DNA of 64,000 bases, from positions 152,207 through 216,206 of the forward strand of contig NZ_WHOL01000121.1 in assembly GCF_009745975.1 (NCBI RefSeq). Reading direction: 5' to 3'. The notes under the pieces are model-generated. The model searched no databases and was not told the origin of the DNA. It was given only the letters and a program-made list of their open reading frames with translations. The first letter of the stretch is position 1; the number at the start of each line of letters is the position of its first letter. Below are positions 1 through 7,908 of the stretch, piece after piece. A program made the translations under genes and the position numbers. The DNA is from Actinokineospora pegani. GTDB taxonomy: Bacteria; Actinomycetota; Actinomycetes; Mycobacteriales; Pseudonocardiaceae.

Positions 1-1
1 C

Positions 2-1372
2 CTCAAGGCCGCCTGCGCCCGGCTGGGCTACCCGTGGCCCCGGCCCGCGGTGGTGTGCACGGTTCGGCTGGGCAGGCGGGTGCTGTCCAGGGAGGAGGCG
101 CCGAGCTGCCGCCTCTCGGCGCTGGCCGAGCTGTTCCAGGCGGAGACGAAGCCGATCCACCGCGCCCTCGACGACGCCAAGGCCACCGTCGACGTGCTGC
201 ACGGGCTGCTGGAGCGGGTCGGGTCGCTGGGCGTGCAGTCACTGGAGGAGCTGCTCGACTACCTGCCCGAGGTCACCCCCGCCCAGCGGCGCAAGCGCAC
301 CCTGGCCGAGGACCTGCCCAACGAACCCGGCGTGTACCTGTTCCGCGGCCCGTCCGACGAGGTGCTCTACGTCGGCAAGGCCTCGGACCTGCGCCGCCGG
401 GTGCGGCAGTACTTCACCGCCTCGGAGACCCGCCGCAGGCTGCGCGAGATGGTGGCGCTGGCGAGCCGGGTCGAGGCGGTGCCGTGCGCGCACGTGCTCG
501 AGGCCGAGGTGCGGGAGTTGCGGCTGATCTCCGCGCACAAGCCCGCCTACAACCGCCGGTCGAAGAACCCGCGCGAGGCGTGGTGGGTCGTGCTGACCGA
601 CGAGCCGTTCCCCCGGCTGTCGGTGGTGCGCGCCGCCCGCGAGGGCGCGCTGGGCCCGTTCCGCCGCCGGGGCCACGCCGAGGAGGCGATGCACGCGTTG
701 CAGCAGGCCACCGGCACCCGACCGTGCACGGTGCGCATCCCGGCGGTGAACCCGAGCGCGCCCCCGTGCGCGCTGGCCGAGCTGGAGCGCTGCGCGGCGC
801 CGTGCGCGGGCAAGCAGTCGGCCGAGGAGTACGCCCCGGCCGTCGTGGCGGTCGACGACCTGGTGTCCGGCCGCGCGACCCACCCGCTGCGGCGCCTCGC
901 CGACCGGCTGGCCGAGCTGGCGGACGAGCGCCGGTTCGAGCAGGCCAGGCTCGACCGCGACCGGCTGCGCATCCTGATCCGCGGTTTGGACCGGGGCCAG
1001 CGGCTGGCGTCGCTGGCGGCGATCCCCGAACTGGTCGCCGCCCGCCCGGACACCCTCGGCGGCTGGGACTTCGCCGTGGTCCGGCACGGCAGGCTGGCCT
1101 CGGCCGGGTCCGCGGCGCGGGGGGTGGCGCCGATGCCGGTGGTCGACGCCCTGGTCGCCTCGGCGGAGACGGTGCTGCCCGGCCCCGGCCCGCTGCGCGG
1201 GGCGGTGGCCGAGGAGACCGCGGTGGTGCTGCGCTGGCTGGACCGGCCGGGCACCCGCATCGTCGCCACGGCCATCCCGTGGGCGGTGCCGCTGCACTCG
1301 GCCGCGACCTGGCGGCCGTGGCTGGAACGCGCCGACGCGGCCAAGAGCTCGGAGCACCCGGCCGACTTCTGA
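2..1372 (+). CDS. DEDD-family exonuclease fused to GIY-YIG nuclease domain (5' end outside window)
   Basis: The frame is open from base 2, so the gene starts upstream of the window. The first visible part is the end of a DnaQ-like 3'-5' exonuclease domain with the ExoIII motif HRALDDA near residue 55 of the visible part. It is followed by a GIY-YIG domain (GVYLFRG...VLYVGKA, about residue 110) and a UvrC/Cho-like tail with paired cysteines (PPCALAELERCAAPC). This is the domain order of actinobacterial DEDD exonuclase/UvrC-like proteins such as M. tuberculosis Rv2191. The likely role is structure-specific nuclease activity in DNA repair; the exact substrate is inferred, not shown. It ends at TGA, about 225 bases before the next gene, with no clear terminator. 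Very sure of the family, less of the function. Confidence 0.9.
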   Translation, partial: LKAACARLGYPWPRPAVVCTVRLGRRVLSREEAPSCRLSALAELFQAETKPIHRALDDAKATVDVLHGLLERVGSLGVQSLEELLDYLPEVTPAQRRKRTLAEDLPNEPGVYLFRGPSDEVLYVGKASDLRRRVRQYFTASETRRRLREMVALASRVEAVPCAHVLEAEVRELRLISAHKPAYNRRSKNPREAWWVVLTDEPFPRLSVVRAAREGALGPFRRRGHAEEAMHALQQATGTRPCTVRIPAVNPSAPPCALAELERCAAPCAGKQSAEEYAPAVVAVDDLVSGRATHPLRRLADRLAELADERRFEQARLDRDRLRILIRGLDRGQRLASLAAIPELVAARPDTLGGWDFAVVRHGRLASAGSAARGVAPMPVVDALVASAETVLPGPGPLRGAVAEETAVVLRWLDRPGTRIVATAIPWAVPLHSAATWRPWLERADAAKSSEHPADF

Positions 1373-1597
1373 GCGGTCCTGCGCGACTGCTTCACCCTTA
1401 CGCCATGGGCGGGGTCGACCAGCGCGGCTGGGGCCAGGGTGGCTGGTTCTGCTAAACGGCCGGTCCTGATCACTCAGGTCCACCAGCACCCCGGGTGGTC
1501 GCGCGGCCGTCCGGGGTGTGACCCGGCGCTCACCGCTTACGTTTCCCCGTCCAGTGGTCCATGTTGGTGGACAGATCACCGGATGGAGGAGGACGCG

Positions 1598-2071
1598 ATG
1601 ACGATGAGGTCCGCTCTCGGCCTGGCAGCGCTGGGTCTCGCACTGGTCCCGGTGCCCGCGGGTGCCGCCGTCCCCCCGCCCTGCGACGCGAGCCAGCTCG
1701 AGATCACCACCGGCGCCCGCCCCGACCCGGTGTTCAGCCAGCGGATGCACTACGTGCGGTTCGTCGCCCAGCCCGGCGTCACCTGCGTCCTCAAGGGCCC
1801 CCTGCGCGACCTGTCGTTCTTCGCGGGCGACGGCGCCGCGATCGACGTCCCCCAGGAGCCCCCCGCCGCCCCCGGCAGCCACGCGGTGGTCACCGACTCC
1901 TCGCCGAAGCAGGCCTACATCCTGCTCCCGGACACCGTCTTCGGGCCGACCGCCGCCAGGATCACCTTCACCCTGCCCTCGGACGGGTCCGACCAGGCCG
2001 TGGACGTCCCGTTCGCGGGCGTCGTCACCGGCACCGCCCGCCTGGGCAACGTGACCGACCCCGCCGCCTAG
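1598..2071 (+). CDS. Secreted protein, DUF4232-like
   Basis: A 157-residue protein with a classical signal peptide (MTMRSALGLAALGLALVPVP, cleavage probably after AGA near residue 26). The ATG at 1598 is chosen because GGAGGAGG lies just upstream; an in-frame ATG at 1439 would place a non-signal extension in front. The mature part has two cysteines (CDASQL, TCVLKGP) and beta-rich spacing similar to the DUF4232 family of actinobacterial exported proteins. No catalytic motif is visible. Its TAG stop at 2069-2071 overlaps the stop of the convergent gene, so the two transcripts collide. The function is unknown; the DUF4232 assignment is tentative. Confidence 0.75.
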   Translation: MTMRSALGLAALGLALVPVPAGAAVPPPCDASQLEITTGARPDPVFSQRMHYVRFVAQPGVTCVLKGPLRDLSFFAGDGAAIDVPQEPPAAPGSHAVVTDSSPKQAYILLPDTVFGPTAARITFTLPSDGSDQAVDVPFAGVVTGTARLGNVTDPAA

Positions 2072-3303
2072 GGCAGTTCGTCCAGCAGCCAGGACACCTG
2101 GGCGTCGTCGAGCCTGCCGTGCGGCAGGTTGGTCGAGGCGCAGCGGAAGGCGTGGAACGGCCCCGTGCGGTCGCCGACCGGGGTGTGCGGGTCGTCGTCG
2201 CCGAGGGCGGCGGCGCTGGTCGAGGGCACGAAGCAGGTCGCGCGGTGCGCGTCGGGGATGGCGGCGCCGAGGGCGTCGGCGGCCTGGCCGAAGAACTCCG
2301 CGGTGCCGCCGGGCGCGGTGTCGTAGGCGGGAACGCCGGTCGTGGTGAGGCGGCGCAGCTCCGACAGGGCGCTCACCACCCCGATGGGGGCGTCGGTGCC
2401 GCCCGACGGCTGGAAGCGGACCACGGCACGGGCCAGGCCGCCCAGGCTCCAGGCGAAGGCGGGGGCGCCCGCGGTCAGCTCGGGCCCCGTTCCGTCGCCG
2501 CGCCCGCTGGACAGGCCGATCAGCCGGGGGCGGCGGGGGAAGTCGCCGACCCGGCGCAGGTCCGCGAGGAACGCCCGGCGCAGCGGCGCGGCGACGGGCC
2601 CGGAGTACTTGGCGTCGCGCACCCAGGCGGCGAACACCTGCTGGGCGGCCGGTCCGCGCAGCAGCTCCGCTGTCGCGGCGCCCGCGGGGAAGCGCTCGAA
2701 GTAGTACGCGAGCTGCTGCAGGACCAGCGGCGCCCAGGCGCCGTCGTGCGGGGTGTCGACGGACAGGTAGGCGGCTGCCGCGTGGTCGGCGCCCTCGTGC
2801 TCGAGCAGGGACAACGCGTAGCGCGCCATCAGACCGCCCACGCCCACCCCGCCCACCACCAGCGGCCCGCGCGCCTCGCGGCGGACCTGGTCCAGGACGT
2901 CGAGCAGGACGCCCGCGTTGGCCTGCACGTGGGTGTGCCGCTCGGCGAAGCCGACGAGGACGAGGTCGCGGCCGGAGTCCAGCAGGGCGTCGAGCGGCCC
3001 GTCGCCGGTCAGCGCCGCGACCGGGTGGTCGGCGGGGCCGTGGCCGAGCCCGTCGGCCAGGACGACCGGGCGGGTCAGGGCGGTGTTGCCCCGGCCCAGG
3101 TGGACGTGGGCGCGGCCGCGCGCGTGCGCGCCGCCGTAGCCGCGCGGGTCGGTCGCGGCCCACACCGCGTGCGCGGGCCGCGGCCGGGGCCGGGCCGACG
3201 CCGCGTCGAACCACCGCCCCGGGGCGAGCGCGCACCCGACGGCGGCCGCGTCACCCGGCTCCGCTGGGGTGGCCAGCTCGACATCGACCCGCGCCCCGAC
3301 CAT
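2068..3303 (-). CDS. Alpha/beta-hydrolase-like protein lacking the nucleophile serine
   Basis: A 411-residue protein. Around residues 148-160 the sequence VVGGVGVGGLMARYAL aligns with the nucleophile elbow of lipase/esterase hydrolases (G-H-S-x-G-G-L-x-x-R-Y), but the serine position is glycine (GVGVGG). A conserved-looking VDTPHDGAW, typical of the strand after the elbow in lipases, follows about 40 residues on. I infer a hydrolase fold that has lost, or never had, the usual serine chemistry; it may bind rather than cleave. No signal peptide is visible. It converges on the secreted-protein gene with overlapping stops. The ATG start is the first in frame; no strong ribosome site is visible. 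Alternative: an inactive cutinase/PGAP-like protein. Confidence 0.7.
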   Translation of the reverse strand: MVGARVDVELATPAEPGDAAAVGCALAPGRWFDAASARPRPRPAHAVWAATDPRGYGGAHARGRAHVHLGRGNTALTRPVVLADGLGHGPADHPVAALTGDGPLDALLDSGRDLVLVGFAERHTHVQANAGVLLDVLDQVRREARGPLVVGGVGVGGLMARYALSLLEHEGADHAAAAYLSVDTPHDGAWAPLVLQQLAYYFERFPAGAATAELLRGPAAQQVFAAWVRDAKYSGPVAAPLRRAFLADLRRVGDFPRRPRLIGLSSGRGDGTGPELTAGAPAFAWSLGGLARAVVRFQPSGGTDAPIGVVSALSELRRLTTTGVPAYDTAPGGTAEFFGQAADALGAAIPDAHRATCFVPSTSAAALGDDDPHTPVGDRTGPFHAFRCASTNLPHGRLDDAQVSWLLDELP

Positions 3304-3396
3304 CCCCGCCCCCGTGTGCCGCCGCTCCGGCCGTCGACACTAGCCACGGGGGCGGGCACCACGCACGGAGATCTTCGGGTGACACCGGGCCACCAA

Positions 3397-3575
3397 TGGT
3401 CCAACCAACCACAGCGGAGCGTCACCGCACAGCGCGGACCACCGGGCACCCGAATGGTCCGAAGAGGACCATGGGTCAGCGGAAGCGGTGGCCGAGGCCG
3501 TCGAAGAGGGAGAACCGCACGCCGTCGAGGAGCCCTCACCGTCAAAACGCACGTCCCTACGACGGATCAAATGGT
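3397..3575 (+). repeat. Cluster of ATGGTCC motifs in a 253-bp intergenic gap
   Basis: ATGGTCC occurs near 3398, at 3454-3460 and near 3569. The middle copy forms a perfect 7-bp inverted repeat with GGACCAT at 3466-3472, with GAAGA between. The gap 3304-3556 otherwise shows no gene that reads as coding. The dyad could be an operator or part of a small hairpin between two leftward genes. No regulator can be assigned. Confidence 0.4.
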
Positions 3576-4087
3576 CCGCACCCGGCCGCCCGGTAGCGGC
3601 GGAGCGCCTCGCGGCCGTCGGGGGTGAAGCCGAAGGAGGGGTCGTCGAGTCGGGCCACCAGGTCGGGCCAGGGCATCCACCAGCCCTCGGCGACCTCTTC
3701 GGGCTGGAGCCGGATGGCGCCGTCCGCGGGTGAGTACTCGGCCTCGTAGACGGCGGCGAGGTAGTTGGCCCGGTTGTCGGCGTACCAATAGCGGAACAAC
3801 GGCCGAACAGCACTGGCGACGCCCAGTTCCTCCAGCAGCTCACGCCGCGCGGAAGCATCTATGCCCTCACCGGCGGTCACCACTCCCCCGGCCCAGACAT
3901 CGTGCAATCCCGGATAGACGTCCTTGGTCTCAGTGCGTCGGTGCACATAGACCGATCCGTTGTGCCACAGCACTGTCTGCGTCGCCGCGTGCGGGAGGTT
4001 GTCGCGTCGCACAACACTGCGCGGCGCTGTCCCGATGACCCTGCCGTCGAGATCACCCTCCGCGTAGAGGTCCACCAACTCGTCCAC
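3557..4087 (-). CDS. NUDIX hydrolase
   Basis: A 176-residue protein with a complete Nudix box, GGVVTAGEGIDASARRELLE followed by ELGV at about residues 67-90. It fits G-x5-E-x7-R-E-U-x-E-E-x-G-U, so the metal-binding glutamates are present. The family hydrolyses nucleoside diphosphates linked to another group. The N-terminal half (DGRVIGTAPRSVVRRDNLPHAA) resembles the isopentenyl-diphosphate-isomerase-like/YfcD subgroup. It starts at GTG, whose first base is the last base of the upstream LysR stop codon (TAGTG), so the two genes are translationally coupled. The substrate cannot be told from sequence. Confidence 0.88.
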   Translation of the reverse strand: MDELVDLYAEGDLDGRVIGTAPRSVVRRDNLPHAATQTVLWHNGSVYVHRRTETKDVYPGLHDVWAGGVVTAGEGIDASARRELLEELGVASAVRPLFRYWYADNRANYLAAVYEAEYSPADGAIRLQPEEVAEGWWMPWPDLVARLDDPSFGFTPDGREALRRYRAAGCGPFDPS

Positions 4088-4965
4088 TATGGATTCAACC
4101 TTCCCCTAGCCATGTCCACCAACGCGCGCCCCGCCACCGTCGTGGCACCCCGCCCGCGCCACGCGAACGCCAGCCGCCCCCGCAGCGGCGGATCAACGAT
4201 CGCCACCGGCGCCAACCCGGGCCGAGACCGCGCGACCGGGTCCGGCAGCACCGCCACCCCCAGCCCCTTGACCGCCAACGCGGCCACCTGCGCCGGGTCG
4301 CCCGCCTCGAACGCCACCCTCGGCACGAACCCCGCCGCCGCGCACGCCGCCTCCAGGTGCGACCGCACCCCCGTGCCCGGCGGCAGCCCGACCAACGGGA
4401 CGTCGCGCAACTCAGCCAGCCGCACCGACTCCCGCCCCGCCCACGGGTGCCCCTCAGCCACCCCCGCGGTGATCGCCTCATCAGCCACCACGACCACTTC
4501 GAGGTCCAGCGGCGGCACCGGCCCCAGCGACACCACGGCCGCGTCCAACGTCCCCTCCCGCAAACGCTTGACCAACTCGTCTGACGTCGCCTCCACCAGG
4601 GTGATCTCCACCGCCGGATAGGTCTCGTGGAAGGCCGCGAGCAGCCCGGGGACGTCGACCGCGTGCGAGGTCACCGCCCCCACCGCCACCCGCCCCCGCA
4701 CCAACCCCGACAGTTCCTCCACCGCGAGCCGCGCCCCCTTGACCGCCTCCAACGCAGCCCGCGCGTAGGGCAGAACCGCCGCCCCCGCCTCGGTCAACCG
4801 AACCCGCTTCCCGGACCGGTCGATCAACTCCTGCCCCAACTCCCGCTCCAACCGCCGCACCTGCGCACTCACCCCCGGCTGCGCGACATGCACCCTGGCC
4901 GCGCCCCGAGTGAACCCACCCTCCTCGACAACCGCGACGAAGTACTCCAACTGCCGAAGCTCCAT
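4087..4965 (-). CDS. LysR-family transcriptional regulator
   Basis: A 292-residue LTTR. The N-terminal winged helix (MELRQLEYFVAVVEEGGFTR, then AARVHVAQPGVSAQVRRLE) is canonical, and the rest is a periplasmic-binding-protein-like effector domain. It is divergent from the SnoaL-like gene at 5061 and coupled to the NUDIX gene behind it. LTTRs normally regulate the divergent gene and themselves from the shared promoter region. The dyad at 4995-5017 is a fitting operator. The effector is unknown. Confidence 0.93.
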   Translation of the reverse strand: MELRQLEYFVAVVEEGGFTRGAARVHVAQPGVSAQVRRLERELGQELIDRSGKRVRLTEAGAAVLPYARAALEAVKGARLAVEELSGLVRGRVAVGAVTSHAVDVPGLLAAFHETYPAVEITLVEATSDELVKRLREGTLDAAVVSLGPVPPLDLEVVVVADEAITAGVAEGHPWAGRESVRLAELRDVPLVGLPPGTGVRSHLEAACAAAGFVPRVAFEAGDPAQVAALAVKGLGVAVLPDPVARSRPGLAPVAIVDPPLRGRLAFAWRGRGATTVAGRALVDMARGRLNP

Positions 4966-4994
4966 GCCCTCAACCTAACCCCCCAGCCATAACC

Positions 4995-5017
4995 ATCGCT
5001 TCTGATCACCAGACGAT
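4995..5017. promoter_or_regulatory. Candidate LysR operator (T-N11-A dyad)
   Basis: TCTGATCACCAGA at 5001-5013 fits the T-N11-A LTTR box and has dyad symmetry (TCTG/CAGA). It is flanked by a further symmetric pair, ATCG at 4995 and CGAT at 5014. It lies in the 95-bp gap between the divergent LysR and SnoaL-like genes, the expected place for autoregulation and control of the neighbour. Assigned by pattern only. Confidence 0.5.
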
Positions 5018-5060
5018 CCAGCTCTTCGACTTCTGCCCGCTCCCCGAGCAAGCTGGACCC

Positions 5061-5414
5061 ATGCGCCCCAAGGCCACCACCCCCGAAGACCTCGCCCGCC
5101 TCTTCGTCGAACGCGCCAACGCCCGCGACGCCGAGGGCCTGTCCCTGCTCTACGAACCCGACGCCGTCCTGGCCTTCCCACCCGGCTCCACCACCAGGGG
5201 CCGCGAAGCGATCCAGGCCGTCTGCGAACAACTCCTGACCCACGGCGGCGAGTTCACCACCGAGAAGGCCCTCCCCACCATCCACCACGGCGACCTGGCC
5301 CTGACCTCCACCCACCCCGCCGACGGCACCGGCGGCCGCACCCAGATCGCCCGCCGCCAACCCGACGGCACCTGGCTCCGCGTCATCGACCGCCCCGAGA
5401 TCCCCCCGTCCTAA
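5061..5414 (+). CDS. SnoaL/NTF2-like (SgcJ/YybH-type) protein
   Basis: A 117-residue protein with the layout of the NTF2-like superfamily: helix-rich start with LARLFVERANARDAEGLSLL, then YEPDAVLAFPPG...GREAIQAV and a beta-rich end RRQPDGTWLRVIDRP. Members act as small cyclases, isomerases or dehydratases, or as ligand-binding proteins; no catalytic residues can be assigned here. It is divergent from the LysR regulator, whose probable operator lies in the shared gap, so it is likely the regulated gene. The endonuclease V gene follows 38 bases later on the same strand. Confidence 0.8.
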   Translation: MRPKATTPEDLARLFVERANARDAEGLSLLYEPDAVLAFPPGSTTRGREAIQAVCEQLLTHGGEFTTEKALPTIHHGDLALTSTHPADGTGGRTQIARRQPDGTWLRVIDRPEIPPS

Positions 5415-5452
5415 ACTCCCAACACCACCCCTCATCCCCCAGGAGCCCCCTC

Positions 5453-6118
5453 ATGCGATCCCCCCTCACCCCCGAGGAAGCGATCGCCGAACAACAAGCC
5501 CTGGCCCCCCAAGTCAACGAACACCCCCCGCCCCACTTCACCCCCAGAACCGCCGCAGGCCTGGACGTCGCCTACGCAGGCGAGACCGGCCACCTGGTCG
5601 CCGCAGCCACGGTCATAGACCTCGACACCCTCACCCTCATCGACTCAGCCGTAGTAGAAGGCCACACGGACTTCCCCTACATCCCAGGCCTCTTCGCCTA
5701 CCGAGAACTCCCCTCCCTCCTCAAAGCCCTAACCCTCCTCACCACCACCCCCGACGTCTTGGTCTGCGACGCCCAAGGCAAGGCCCATCCTCGCCGCTTC
5801 GGCCTCGCCTGCCACCTGGGCCTCACCACAGGCATCCCCACCCTCGGCGCGGGCAAGACCCCCATGGGCCCCTACACCCCGCCCGCACCCACCCGAGGCT
5901 CCTGGACCCCTTTGGCCGACGATGACGAAGAAGTCGGCCGAGCCCTCAGAACCCAGGACAACGTCAAACCCCTCTTCATCTCCATAGGCCACAACCTCAA
6001 CCTTGCGACTGCGACGGACCTAGTCCTCAGACTCACCCCCACCTACCGCCAACCCGAGACCACCCGCACCGCCGACCACCTCTGCCGCCAAGCACTCAAG
6101 TTCCACACAATGGGGTGA
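5453..6118 (+). CDS. nfi: Endonuclease V (deoxyinosine 3' endonuclease)
   Basis: A 221-residue protein with the family motifs in order: AAGLDVAYAG (first metal aspartate, about residue 39), PYIPGLFAYRELP (about 77-89) and DVLVCDAQGKAHPRRFGLACHLG (second aspartate and the DGxG-like loop, here DAQG). EndoV nicks DNA one base 3' of deoxyinosine and, in some organisms, RNA inosine. The start ATG at 5453 has AGGAG about 9 bases upstream. The length is typical. The DAQG instead of DGQG is a mild variation. Confidence 0.93.
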   Translation: MRSPLTPEEAIAEQQALAPQVNEHPPPHFTPRTAAGLDVAYAGETGHLVAAATVIDLDTLTLIDSAVVEGHTDFPYIPGLFAYRELPSLLKALTLLTTTPDVLVCDAQGKAHPRRFGLACHLGLTTGIPTLGAGKTPMGPYTPPAPTRGSWTPLADDDEEVGRALRTQDNVKPLFISIGHNLNLATATDLVLRLTPTYRQPETTRTADHLCRQALKFHTMG

Positions 6119-6209
6119 AGGTGGTAACACGCTCACCCTCGCGGCGATCTACCTCGCACGGGTGACTGCCCCCTGGTCGCCCGCCAGGCACCGAGAAGGG
6201 CAGCAGTCG

Positions 6210-7319
6210 ATGGACATCGCGGAGCGGGCACAGGCACTGGCGCAGAAGATCCGGCAGCACAAGGCCGGGATCGAGACCGAGGAGGCGACCAAGAACGCCT
6301 TCGTCATGCCGTTCATCAGCATGGTCCTCGGCTACGACGTGTTCAACCCCGCCGAGGTCATCCCCGAGTTCACCGCCGACGTGGGGACCAAGAAGGGCGA
6401 GAAGATCGACTACGCCATCGTCCACGACGGCCAGGTCCAGATCCTCATCGAGGCCAAGCGGGTCGGCGACCCGCTGCGCCTCGAGCACGCCTCGCAGCTC
6501 TTCCGCTACTTCGCCGCCACCAACGCGCGGATCGCCGTCCTCACCAACGGTGAGGTGTACCAGGTCTTCACCGACCTCGACGCCCCGAACCGGATGGACG
6601 CCAAGCCGTTCCTGGTCCTGGACTTCGCCGACATGGACGAGACGCTCCTGCCGGAGCTGGCGAAGCTGACCAAGGAGACCTTCGACCTGGACTCGGTGCT
6701 CAGCGCCGCGGGCGAGCTGAAGTACATCGGCCAGCTCAAGCGCATCCTCGCCGCCCAGTTCAAGCAGCCCGAAGACGAGTGGGTCCGCTTCCTCACCACC
6801 CGGGTCTACGACGGCCCGATCACCCAGAAGGTGCGCGACCAGTTCGCGCCCCTGGTCGAGAAGGCCGCGCGGCAGTTCCTCAACGAGCAGGTCAACGACC
6901 GCCTCAAGAACGCACTCGGCCAGTCCGACGCGATCCTCACCGTCCCGGCCAACCCGGCCCCGGCCGTCGAGCTCGACACCGCCGCCGAGATCGGCGGCGA
7001 CGTCGTGACCAGCGACGAGGAACTGGAGGGCTTCCGGGTCGTCCGCGCCATCGTGTGCAGCGAGGTGCCCAGCGCCCGCGTCGTCGCCCGGGACACCAAG
7101 ACCTACTTCGGCGTGCTCTTCGACGACAACAACCGCAAGCCGATCGCCCGCCTGTGGTTCAACCGCTCGAAGAAGTACCTGGGCCTGTTCGACGACAACA
7201 AGAACGAGACCCGCATCCCCATCGACACCGTTGAGGACATCTACGCCCACGCCGCCCACCTGCGCACCACCGTGACCCGCTACCTCGGCGCCGCGACGGT
7301 GCCCGACCCGGTCGCCTGA
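6210..7319 (+). CDS. Orphan HSDR_N-type (type I restriction R N-terminal) nuclease-like protein
   Basis: About 369 residues. The N-terminal 150 residues match the HsdR N-terminal nuclease fold: acidic residue in EKIDYAIVHDG, then the ILIEAKRVG motif that carries the PD-(D/E)xK E-x-K pair, and SQLFRYFAATNARIAVLTNG after it. The usual helicase motor is missing and no hsdM or hsdS is nearby. The C-terminal part (GVLFDDNNRKPIARLWFN) is a small beta-rich domain common in these stand-alone proteins. ATG 6210 is preferred over 6162 because GAAGGG precedes it. It may be a defence or DNA-repair nuclease; the function is not established. Confidence 0.8.
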   Translation: MDIAERAQALAQKIRQHKAGIETEEATKNAFVMPFISMVLGYDVFNPAEVIPEFTADVGTKKGEKIDYAIVHDGQVQILIEAKRVGDPLRLEHASQLFRYFAATNARIAVLTNGEVYQVFTDLDAPNRMDAKPFLVLDFADMDETLLPELAKLTKETFDLDSVLSAAGELKYIGQLKRILAAQFKQPEDEWVRFLTTRVYDGPITQKVRDQFAPLVEKAARQFLNEQVNDRLKNALGQSDAILTVPANPAPAVELDTAAEIGGDVVTSDEELEGFRVVRAIVCSEVPSARVVARDTKTYFGVLFDDNNRKPIARLWFNRSKKYLGLFDDNKNETRIPIDTVEDIYAHAAHLRTTVTRYLGAATVPDPVA

Positions 7320-7350
7320 CGCGCCCCCGCCGGGATCGAGGCAGCGGGGA

Positions 7351-7908
7351 TCAGACGTCAATGGCGGCGTAGACCAGGATGTTGTCCAGGTAGTTGCGAT
7401 TGGCGGCGTCGTACTCGCCGCCGCAGGTGATCAGGCGGATCTCGGGCCGGTCGGTGTCGCCGTAGACGGCGTCGGTGGGGAACGAGTCCTTCGCGACCTG
7501 GTCCACTTTGTACACCGTGAAGAACACACTGGTCCCGTCGGCACGACCAACCTCGACGCGGTCGCCGACCTCGACTTCGCGGAGCCGGAAGAAGATGCCC
7601 GGCTGCTTGTTCCCATCCACGTGCCCGAGCACGACCGCGGGCCCGGTGTCACCCGGCGGCGGACTGTCCTCGTACCACCCCGCCTGCATCGGCTGCCCCA
7701 CCGGCGGCACCTCGACGGTCCGGTCGGCGTTCAACCCCAGCCGCACCAGCGTCGACCGCGCCCCGATGCTCGGCACGTCGATCCACAACGGCACCGACGA
7801 CGTCTCAGCCGCCGAAACAGGCGGAGCCGCAGCAGGCTGCCCACTCCCACACGAGACCAGCGCGAGAAGCGCCGCAATACCGATGCCCCAGCCCTTCCAG
7901 CGTCTCAC
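7351..7908 (-). CDS. Class F-type sortase
   Basis: A 185-residue cysteine transpeptidase. It has an N-terminal hydrophobic segment ending in a lipobox-like LALVSC, then the sortase core: catalytic His in VVLGHVDG (about residue 96), catalytic Cys in RLITCGG (about 160) and Arg in AANRNYLDN (about 170). Class F sortases of actinobacteria anchor or process exported proteins at the cell envelope. The start ATG overlaps the stop of the upstream gene by four bases (ATGA), so it is coupled to its probable substrate. The lipobox suggests membrane attachment by lipid rather than by a helix. Confidence 0.9.
   Translation of the reverse strand: MRRWKGWGIGIAALLALVSCGSGQPAAAPPVSAAETSSVPLWIDVPSIGARSTLVRLGLNADRTVEVPPVGQPMQAGWYEDSPPPGDTGPAVVLGHVDGNKQPGIFFRLREVEVGDRVEVGRADGTSVFFTVYKVDQVAKDSFPTDAVYGDTDRPEIRLITCGGEYDAANRNYLDNILVYAAIDV

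Noticed and set aside
239..3235. Long leftward open frame of 998 codons
   Set aside because: GC-rich shadow of the exonuclease, secreted-protein and hydrolase genes; arginine/proline low-complexity with no domain.
3304..3556. Possible gene in the gap before the NUDIX gene
   Set aside because: The frames present are low-complexity and lack ribosome sites; only the ATGGTCC repeats stand out.
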